From: Planctomycetaceae bacterium
GTDB lineage: Bacteria; Planctomycetota; Planctomycetia; Planctomycetales; Planctomycetaceae
DNA length: 45,136 nt
Assembly (NCBI GenBank): GCA_016795145.1
Contig: JAEUII010000343.1
Coordinates: 1 to 45,136 of the forward strand
Direction: 5' to 3'
Notes under the pieces: model-generated
Databases searched by the model: none
Seen by the model: the letters and a program-made list of their open reading frames with translations, nothing else
What the model was told of the DNA's origin: nothing
Program-made: the position numbers and the translations under genes
Part shown: positions 1-6,205 of the stretch, one piece after another
Numbering within the stretch: the stretch's first letter is position 1
How the letters are laid out: every line of letters begins with the position of its first letter

Positions 1-211
1 GGCAAGGACGTACCCAATCGTGCTTCAATTTCGAAGCGTCAATCACACAACAACGAAACTGAGCACCATTCTGGACTAAGAGAAACCGTCTATACGGAAA
101 TGGCAAAGCGACTCCAAGAGATTCCTCCAAACGCTGAATCTCCTCATCAGTAGCCCCGCGATACAACTTGTAGGCCGACTCGATCACTTTCAATGATAGC
201 GTCTCAAACAT
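1..211 (-). CDS. SUKH (SMI1/KNR4) family immunity-like protein, 3' end cut by window edge
   Basis: Reading leftwards from an ATG at 211 gives 70 open codons with no stop before base 1, so the gene continues outside the window. The product has the N-terminal SUKH/SMI1-KNR4 signature: an acidic helix (ATDEEIQRLEESLGVALP), then PYRRFLLVQNGAQF, matching the family pattern of E-I-x2-LE-x2-LG-x-LP-x2-YR-x-FL-x3-NG. SUKH proteins are best known as immunity proteins that neutralise nuclease toxins of polymorphic toxin systems. A short purine-rich stretch (GGACAGG) lies about 6 nt before the ATG. It is on the same strand as, and downstream of, the toxin cassette at 1289-1933 and another SUKH-like gene, which supports a role in an immunity gene array. 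Which toxin it recognises, if any, cannot be read from the sequence. Confidence 0.7.
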   Translation of the reverse strand, partial: MFETLSLKVIESAYKLYRGATDEEIQRLEESLGVALPFPYRRFLLVQNGAQFRCCVIDASKLKHDWVRPC

Positions 212-274
212 GCAAGCCTGTCCATAAGTAATAAAATGGTAAGTGACGATTATGTGTTTCACTAAACGTATTGT

Positions 275-481
275 TTATATTCTATTAGCCGGGACTCCAT
301 AGTGCTCCCCTGCTTCGTCGATATAGCCAATCTCCAGCCCGCTGCCACCTTCCAAGTACGGACTGTACCCGGGTTCCCAATGCTGGAGCTTTCGGAAGAT
401 TGGCAGTGTCCGGGGAGATCGCTCTCCAGGAGTAAATTTCCATGTTGACTCTACCTTATCCGGTGGATGGCACCGTTTTCA
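275..481 (-). pseudogene. 5'-truncated gene fragment between the two SUKH genes
   Basis: The minus strand has an open frame ending in TAA at 275-277 with no plausible start codon before an in-frame TGA at about 482-484. Its last ~55 codons look like real protein (TLPIFRKLQHWEPGYSPYL, then GLEIGYIDEAGEHYGVPANRI). The reading deteriorates where the interspersed motif GGTGGATGGCACCG (462-475) begins. I read it as the C-terminal remnant of a lost immunity or toxin gene. The family is not recognised. The rest of the 212-668 gap holds nothing else I can support. Confidence 0.35.
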
Positions 482-668
482 GCATTTCTCTCCCTCAATT
501 CCGCAACGAAGCGGGTCTGCCAGCGGCTCGCCAGAGCCTGCGAACAGTCCGCCGCCAAGACCGTTCTGCCTCGGCTGCATCGTGAACGACGGGTGTTGGC
601 GTAATACTCACTCTGGAAACAACTTATTGCGTGACGGTGAATGGCACGAGAAATCCAGTTACGTACAG

Positions 669-1289
669 TTAGTTCCTGCGTTTCTTTCGCCGGCTGATCA
701 TTTCGTCAAAAAAACTCAAATATTCGGGGTACGCTTCACGATTCCTCACTATTTCTTCTTGAAGAAACGAATCGATATCCATCCATTCCCCAACGCAACC
801 TTGGCCATCAACGAGCCCCCGAACACGACCACTCGGCCCTAGGAAATACCCTACATTCTTTTCCAATGTCCAACTACTTGAACCAAAATGGAATTCGTCC
901 CGGGACGGACTGAATGCATTACGCCAGTTGAGATTTGCCGTTGCAATATCAAGTGGTTGGGGTATCGAACGATCCAACAATGGCGGCTCTTCAGTCATTG
1001 AAGGTGGTACGCCGTACAGAGCGAGACGATAAATCCAGGCGCCATTGATCTGGCTCAACACGCTGCTGTATCCCGCTACAATTTGGACGCCATGAATACG
1101 CTCATATTTCTCGATTGATGAAAGTGGCAAGGGACTGAATACGCGAACCGCGTACAACTCTCCGTCCGAACGAGGGTGGCCTCCTAATTGAATTCCATCA
1201 AAACCGTGGTCTTTCTCGTTGCTCTCCTCATTTAGCACCTTGAGTTCGCGACCGATAGACGCCAGTGGCCATGAAAAAACGATACTCAT
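669..1289 (-). CDS. SUKH (SMI1/KNR4)-like immunity protein
   Basis: This 206-residue protein starts at the ATG at 1289, whose A is also the last base of the toxin TGA stop (TGATG), so the two genes are translationally coupled. A longer frame with a TTG start at 1331 exists but would overlap the toxin gene. The middle contains a SUKH-like segment, SIEKYERIHGVQIVAGYSSV followed by LSQINGAWIY and LYGVPPSM. A later stretch (DEFHFGSSSWTLEKNVGYFL) matches the usual SUKH strand region, and GEWMDIDSFLQEEI the closing helix. Position directly after the nuclease cassette is the classic toxin-then-immunity order, so the inferred job is cytoplasmic neutralisation of the HNH toxin. Family assignment rests on motif shape alone. 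Confidence 0.65.
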   Translation of the reverse strand: MSIVFSWPLASIGRELKVLNEESNEKDHGFDGIQLGGHPRSDGELYAVRVFSPLPLSSIEKYERIHGVQIVAGYSSVLSQINGAWIYRLALYGVPPSMTEEPPLLDRSIPQPLDIATANLNWRNAFSPSRDEFHFGSSSWTLEKNVGYFLGPSGRVRGLVDGQGCVGEWMDIDSFLQEEIVRNREAYPEYLSFFDEMISRRKKRRN

Positions 1290-1933
1290 CAAAAATCCGT
1301 CCGAAGTGGGCCTGATGTTGGATTTCTCCAACTTCCAAAATGTGCTGCAAGGTGGTCAGTGGGCGATAGGAATTTTATGTTCCTCGGGTCCGCTGCCAAA
1401 TGTGGAAACCGAGAGACACTGTTGATATGATGCCCGTGGTACCCAGAGACTTTTCCAGTCGATAAGAGTTCAAGTTGCTCAGTTGCAGTCCACGGTCTGC
1501 TAGGCGTCCCTTGTTGAAGCAACAGAGATTCAGCCTTCCATGCCAAGCTAACGCCCAGCCTTCTATTTCGGTCATTTGCGAGCCTACCAAATCCGCTCGC
1601 GACATAGAATCCGCCGCCATTCTTTCCTGTGTTTCCAGTTACAAAGTTCTTGAATTGCTGCGAAGTAGGTCGTCCAGTAATCCCTTTGCTGGCTTTCCAC
1701 GCTTTGTAGGCCTGCAACCGTTGGCCTAACGCCACGTTTCCAGTCGCATTAGTTGTCTGGTACGAATTATGCACCAACACGCCGTCTTCGCCAACGAAGT
1801 AGACGTGTTCGGCGTGGACTTCGAGGTTGAAAACGGGTTCGGGGCCGGGGCGGGGGAGTTTTTGCTGGACGACTTTGACATCGCCGCTGAGCGTCTGCAG
1901 TCGCTCACCAATCTCCAGTGACCCCGCCTGCAC
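1289..1933 (-). CDS. Polymorphic toxin C-terminal cassette: HINT autoprotease remnant plus HNH (GHH-type) nuclease
   Basis: The 214-residue frame starts at a GTG at 1933 and is open to an in-frame TGA near 1990, so no long N-terminal delivery region is present. Residues ~15-57 match the C-terminal half of a pretoxin HINT domain: VFNLEVHAEHVYFVGEDGVL ending in VHNS, with the His55-Asn56 pair expected for self-cleavage. Residues ~160-210 form an HNH-type nuclease: His166-Gly-His-His169 (GYHGHHINSV), Asn185 in DPRNIKFLS and His194/His198 in DHLAAH. Cleavage after Asn56 would free the ~158-residue nuclease. The N-terminal half of HINT and any RHS or secretion part are absent, so this is either a silent displaced cassette or a decayed toxin gene. 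The immunity gene overlaps its stop codon. Confidence 0.75.
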   Translation of the reverse strand: MQAGSLEIGERLQTLSGDVKVVQQKLPRPGPEPVFNLEVHAEHVYFVGEDGVLVHNSYQTTNATGNVALGQRLQAYKAWKASKGITGRPTSQQFKNFVTGNTGKNGGGFYVASGFGRLANDRNRRLGVSLAWKAESLLLQQGTPSRPWTATEQLELLSTGKVSGYHGHHINSVSRFPHLAADPRNIKFLSPTDHLAAHFGSWRNPTSGPLRTDF

Positions 1934-2372
1934 ATACTCCGGAGTCGTCGGCGACGACGGTTTCCAGTGTTCAGTTGGCAGTTTTCAGAGAATTGCAGGA
2001 CGCAGCCTGTGTTTCGGCTCTCCGCAGATTCAGGAAGGCCAGCAGGTTTTGATCCTGCCTGCTGCAATTCGCTCGCGGAGCGAGCACAATGCCCTGAGTT
2101 CTTTTCCTGGTGCAGCGGAACTGGAAGTCGCTGTGATGTGATCCAGTTCGAGAGTTGGTCTAGCGTCGCGGGTTCAGGATGACACTGCAACAATGTGAGC
2201 CGTGGCGTCTCTCTTGCTCTTTTCGCTGAACATCGGATTGCCAGAGTGACGTCGTAACTCTCAGATGACGCTCCGCCAGTGCTCAACCGTCAGAGGTGTT
2301 TCCCACTCAGTGCCTTGAAGTGCGATTGTCTGAAGTACGTGTGACATGCAGGATGGTGCACCAAATACAAAA
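1934..2372. other. Decayed sequence upstream of the toxin cassette
   Basis: No convincing gene is present. An exact inverted repeat GCTCGC-GGA-GCGAGC lies at 2071-2085, and a second small hairpin (GCAGG...CCTGC) at 2042-2058. Frames here are interrupted by stops relative to the HINT frame, consistent with loss of the toxin N-terminus. Confidence 0.5.
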
Positions 2373-2403
2373 GCCTCAAACATGAACGTGTCATGAATGA
2401 GGC
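2373..2403 (-). terminator. Rho-independent terminator after the FG-GAP gene
   Basis: GCCTCA..CATGA / TCATG..TGAGGC forms an interrupted 11-bp stem. Read on the minus strand it is followed by TTTTGTATTT. It lies 40 bp beyond the stop codon of the FG-GAP protein gene. Confidence 0.65.
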
Positions 2404-2442
2404 ATCGCAACCCGACGTGTTATGGAAGAGATTTCGCAGTGT

Positions 2443-3573
2443 TTACGGCTTTCTCCACCACACGAGCCTGTTGTTCGACATAGTCGGACCGACGATATCC
2501 AGATCTCCATCAAGGTCCATGTCAGCAAGATCGAGTCCGGACTGCGAGTTGTTTCCTGTAATTAATGCGACATCACTTGTATCCCAAGCCGTTCCCGTCC
2601 AGTTAAGGATTTTGTAGTCGCCTCCTGTCACAAGAGATTGTCTGAAGGGCGCCGTTGAGTCAAAGTAACCGCTCCGAAGTGTGGTGGCACCAGGCACCTG
2701 TGAATGATAGACAAATTGCCCGTTTCCGTTGTTCTTCCAGACTTTCGTCTTGTCAGTACTCAGAGAACACACCGCAACATCTTTATCTCCATCTCCGTCA
2801 AAGTCAAAGTCCCACGCAGCAAAAGCACCCGCTAGTGGGTTAAGTTGCGGCGTGGAGATGTCAACTCGAGTCCCCTGAGGAAGCCCCCAGATACTCACAT
2901 GCCGATTCATCGGTGGAGCATTGCCGTAGTAAATCGTTCCCGTAATTTCGAGCTGCGCATCGCTGTCAAGGTTTGCCGGATGTGCACATCGATACTGATA
3001 GCCAGACGTTTCATAGGAGGTCTTCAGATAAGTAAAGTTCGGTGCGGTGCCGCTGACCCTCTGGATCCAGCCAATCTCCCCATACGAAGCAACTGCAATG
3101 TCCATCTTTCCATCTGCATTAATATCAGCCGGTTCCGCCCAGTTCAGTGGTGATCCTGCAAAGGTTCCAACGTCAAATCGAGTCCAGGTAGCACCCTGGC
3201 TGGAGTTTTGCCACCAACTGATGACACTGCCGCTGGAGGTTTGACGACCACCTATGATGTCTAGATCACCGTCCCCATCGAAATCTCTGACAAATAATGA
3301 GTTACAACTCCAGTTCACAGAGTCGATAGGAATATAGGCTGACCATTGTGAGGCAGCCCCATTGTTCTTGTACCAACCCACAGCCATCGCTGTGCTTACA
3401 ACGATGTCCTGATCTCCGTCTCCGTCAATATCACCAGCGTCTACCGAGACTGTGCTCGCGAAGCCAACGTGAACGAGTGAGAATGGTCCGTATACTGACG
3501 CATTACAGACATTACCAGCAACGGCGATCGAAATCACAGTTGTCAGAAGCAGCCAGGAACTTCCAACCTTCAT
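2443..3573 (-). CDS. Secreted FG-GAP/VCBS repeat protein
   Basis: The chosen start is the ATG at 3573, which has GGAGG 7-8 nt upstream and begins a signal peptide (MKVGSSWLLLTTVISIAVAG). A frame-only extension to 3696 lacks these. The 376-residue product carries at least five Asp-rich FG-GAP/VCBS-type repeats, each with a DxDGDGDxD loop: DAGDIDGDGDQDIVVS, RDFDGDGDLDIIGG, ADINADGKMDIAVA, DFDFDGDGDKDVAVC and ADMDLDGDLDIVGP. Such repeats build a beta-propeller and the loops bind calcium. The family is abundant in planctomycete secretomes and usually has adhesive or structural roles; no enzymatic motif is visible. A good terminator follows the stop codon. Specific ligand unknown. Confidence 0.85.
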   Translation of the reverse strand: MKVGSSWLLLTTVISIAVAGNVCNASVYGPFSLVHVGFASTVSVDAGDIDGDGDQDIVVSTAMAVGWYKNNGAASQWSAYIPIDSVNWSCNSLFVRDFDGDGDLDIIGGRQTSSGSVISWWQNSSQGATWTRFDVGTFAGSPLNWAEPADINADGKMDIAVASYGEIGWIQRVSGTAPNFTYLKTSYETSGYQYRCAHPANLDSDAQLEITGTIYYGNAPPMNRHVSIWGLPQGTRVDISTPQLNPLAGAFAAWDFDFDGDGDKDVAVCSLSTDKTKVWKNNGNGQFVYHSQVPGATTLRSGYFDSTAPFRQSLVTGGDYKILNWTGTAWDTSDVALITGNNSQSGLDLADMDLDGDLDIVGPTMSNNRLVWWRKP

Positions 3574-3933
3574 AGGACACCTCCAAAGGTTCAGAGTTGA
3601 TGCAGGTGCCACCCAACATCGGCACTTTCTGAGAGTAGCCAATTGCTGTGCACCACGCGTGGGGAAGAAAAACATTGAAACAGCGTCGGCAGACAAAGAC
3701 GAAAGAAAGCATTACTGCACAAACATCAGAGCGCCACCGACGGTAATCACCCATCAGATTATTTCTGAGGAATCACATCTTGAGTGAGGAACGGCGTCGA
3801 TGGTCGGCAACCGTGGTTAATCGGGGAATTAAGGCCATTGCGTGATTGACTTATCGCACGATGAGAAATACTCTTGGAGGCCTTGCCCTGACGACCGCAG
3901 AGAATGCTCGTGTGCCGTTGAGTGGACGTCATC
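3574..3933. other. Divergent intergenic region between the FG-GAP gene and the sigma factor
   Basis: 360 bp separate the two divergent starts. I see no further gene. The plus strand carries a promoter-like pair at 3846-3874, annotated separately. Promoter elements for the minus-strand gene were not resolved. Confidence 0.5.
3846..3874 (+). promoter_or_regulatory. Housekeeping-type promoter for the sigma-kinase-CHAT operon
   Basis: TTGACT (3846-3851) and TACTCT (3869-3874) are separated by exactly 17 bp. The expected start site is ~3881, about 50 nt before the sigma factor ATG. Prediction by eye only. If the ECF factor autoregulates, a different promoter may also be present. Confidence 0.4.
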
Positions 3934-4512
3934 ATGACTGACAACATTGGATCCGTAAGTCTGCTTATTCAGTCACTGCGAAGCGGAGATTCGGCTGCTC
4001 AGCAGGAGATCTGGATGCGATATCTTCCCAGACTTCGCGTGCTTGCTCGCCGCAGGCTGAAGGATTCCCCTCAGACCGTTGCTGACGAAGATGATGTCGT
4101 CATCCAGGCCTACTGGACGATTCTGCGACGTCTGCAGAACGGCGAATATGGCGACCTGCAGAACCGACAGCAGCTTTGGCGACTTCTTTCATCAGCGACA
4201 TGCCACAAAGCGGTATCTCAGATTCGCTTCATGACTCGAAAAAAACGCGGCAGCGTGCAGCATGTCTGCGCCGAATCTGTTTCGGCTGAAGGAAATGTTG
4301 CAGAAGAGTTTGAGCTGGCTGAGCTGATTTGTGGGCTGTTGGAAGCACTTCCCGACGACGAAGCCAGAAGAATCTGCGTCCTTCGACTTGACGGAAATTC
4401 CGTGTCGGAGATTGCAGAGAATATTCAGCGATCGGTGCCAACCGTGGAGCGGCGTCTTCGTCTGATTCGACAGATCTTTGCTTCTGAAATTGGACCATCA
4501 GCCGATGCCTGA
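3934..4512 (+). CDS. ECF-type RNA polymerase sigma factor
   Basis: This 192-residue protein has the two-domain ECF layout. Region 2 spans about residues 5-85 (RSGDSAAQQEIWMRYLPRLR and DEDDVVIQAYWTILRRL). Region 4 spans about 130-185 (ALPDDEARRICVLRLDGNSV then SEIAENIQRSVPTVERRL, a helix-turn-helix). The start is ATG 3934; a GTG at 3922 is also possible. It should direct core polymerase to a small regulon, controlled by an upstream signal. No anti-sigma gene follows. Instead its stop overlaps the start of a Ser/Thr kinase gene (ATGCCTGA), so phosphorylation may be the control, as known for some kinase-linked ECF groups. That control mechanism is inference; the family assignment is firm. Confidence 0.88.
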   Translation: MTDNIGSVSLLIQSLRSGDSAAQQEIWMRYLPRLRVLARRRLKDSPQTVADEDDVVIQAYWTILRRLQNGEYGDLQNRQQLWRLLSSATCHKAVSQIRFMTRKKRGSVQHVCAESVSAEGNVAEEFELAELICGLLEALPDDEARRICVLRLDGNSVSEIAENIQRSVPTVERRLRLIRQIFASEIGPSADA

Positions 4513-6205
4513 ACAGCTCCTTGACGAATCGTCGTTGCAGGCCCATCGAGTCGCGGATGCGCTCTGCATTCAGTATGAAGATCGACGTGCAGCGATGGAG
4601 AATCCGACGGCAAATCCGGCGGAGTTATGCCGGCAGATTCTTGATCGCGCTCCCTCTGAAGAAATCCGCCGCATTGCTCTGGTGGAGATCCTTCGCATTG
4701 AAGGCACAAAATGCAGCGCGGAACAGTTTGCGGCGACGCGTACCTTGTTTCTTGATGAGTTTCCGGAGCATGCCGACGTTGTTCGACAAGCCAGCCAGAT
4801 TGCGGATTCACATCAGCGAATGCACGGCGAACGTGTTGGGAAGTACCTGGTTTGCCAGAGACTTGGCGAAGGTGCTTTTGGCCAGGTGTACTCGGCCGAG
4901 TCGCCAGGTGGATCACGCGTCGCCCTGAAACTGTTGCGAGTGTCCGAAGACATCGATGGCTCTGTGACCGAAGAGTTTCGCAGAGAAGTTGGAATCCTGC
5001 AGCGGCTGGATCATCCCGGTATTCTGAAGCTCAGAGACTTCGGCTTTGAACAGACCACCATAGGAAGCGTCACCTATTTACAACCCTATATTGTCACGGA
5101 ACTCATCGACGGAGGAAATCTGCGAGAGGAACTTCAGAAGGGGCCAATGTCTTCCGGAAGGGCGGCAGTTCTCGGCCAACACCTGCTTGACGCACTTCAA
5201 TATGCCCATGGACTTGGCATCTGTCACCTGGATCTGAAGCCTGCAAATATCCTGCTGAAGAACGACGGAACTCCCGTGATCGCCGATCTGGGACTCGCGA
5301 TGAATCACGAACTGCGGGAATTCCGACAACAGGTTTTCTGCGGCTCGCCCGGCTACATGGCCCCGGAACAGATACAACGAGAATGGCAGTGGATCGACGG
5401 GCGAGCGGACTTGTGGGCCGTGGCGACGATACTGTTTGAAGCCTGCACTGGAATGTCGCCGGCAGTGGACTCGGTCGAATCTGAGACGCACGACAGTCGT
5501 TTCAGCAATGACAGCCAGGATCCTGCATTTCTGACAGTTCTACGCAAGGCACGTGCAACAAATCCTTCAGACCGATTTGTGAGTGCAAAGGAAATGTCCG
5601 AGGCACTCGCACCGTTCGCCGGCGACGATGTGACAACACCGCAGCAACTGCAGCACCGACATCGATGGATTGCGATCTCAGCGGTCGTGAGTCTTCTGGC
5701 GATCTTCGGTGTCACGCAAGGATACTTCAGTGGTGATCGGCAGAACAACTTGCCGGCAGATCAGTTACCCGGTACAGGCACGTCTGTGCTGGAGGTGAAG
5801 GATGAGTCTGGTATCCTCACAGATGGTTCCGTGTGCGAGCTTCATGAAGGGACACCGCTCCTCTTGTCAGTCCGGTCCGCTCAAAGCGGATGGCTCTATG
5901 TTATCTCCTGTGAGAGTGACCGTTCTGTCATGCTGGTCCCCAATGTTGACGATGGTGAACCCGTGCAATGGATGACCGAGAATCAATGGCGGACACTGCC
6001 TGAGTTCATTCCGATTCTGTCAAAACAGGTCGAGCATCTTGTTGTCATTGTGAGCTCCGCCAAACTCACCCACCAGGATGCTCAGCAGCACGTGCAGACA
6101 CTTTTGTCATCTCAGAAAGAGGCGCCTTTATATCGCGGACTTCGGCGCAGCAATACGGTGCGTACTTCCAGTGTGCTTATCCCCTACGTTGTCGTATCTC
6201 CATGA
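4505..6205 (+). CDS. Membrane Ser/Thr protein kinase with C-terminal DUF4384-like domain
   Basis: The start is ATG 4505, overlapping the sigma factor stop by 8 nt; 566 residues. An N-terminal helical region (1-110) precedes a Hanks-type kinase domain: Gly loop RLGEGAFGQVY (119-129), Lys142 in VALKLL, catalytic loop HLDLKPANIL (Asp243, Asn248), DLG at 261-263 and APE at 286-288. The HRD arginine is replaced by leucine, so it is a non-RD kinase that may not need activation-loop phosphorylation. A single membrane span lies at ~388-407 (WIAISAVVSLLAIFGVTQGY). The outer part (~428-520; SGWLYVISCESDRSVMLVPN) resembles DUF4384. Substrates are not known; the coupled ECF factor and the CHAT protein are the natural candidates. 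Confidence 0.87.
   Translation: MPEQLLDESSLQAHRVADALCIQYEDRRAAMENPTANPAELCRQILDRAPSEEIRRIALVEILRIEGTKCSAEQFAATRTLFLDEFPEHADVVRQASQIADSHQRMHGERVGKYLVCQRLGEGAFGQVYSAESPGGSRVALKLLRVSEDIDGSVTEEFRREVGILQRLDHPGILKLRDFGFEQTTIGSVTYLQPYIVTELIDGGNLREELQKGPMSSGRAAVLGQHLLDALQYAHGLGICHLDLKPANILLKNDGTPVIADLGLAMNHELREFRQQVFCGSPGYMAPEQIQREWQWIDGRADLWAVATILFEACTGMSPAVDSVESETHDSRFSNDSQDPAFLTVLRKARATNPSDRFVSAKEMSEALAPFAGDDVTTPQQLQHRHRWIAISAVVSLLAIFGVTQGYFSGDRQNNLPADQLPGTGTSVLEVKDESGILTDGSVCELHEGTPLLLSVRSAQSGWLYVISCESDRSVMLVPNVDDGEPVQWMTENQWRTLPEFIPILSKQVEHLVVIVSSAKLTHQDAQQHVQTLLSSQKEAPLYRGLRRSNTVRTSSVLIPYVVVSP

Noticed and set aside
1726..2286. 186-codon minus-strand frame across the toxin 5' region
   Set aside because: It is out of frame with the HINT/HNH motifs and is Arg/Ser-rich shadow sequence with no family features.
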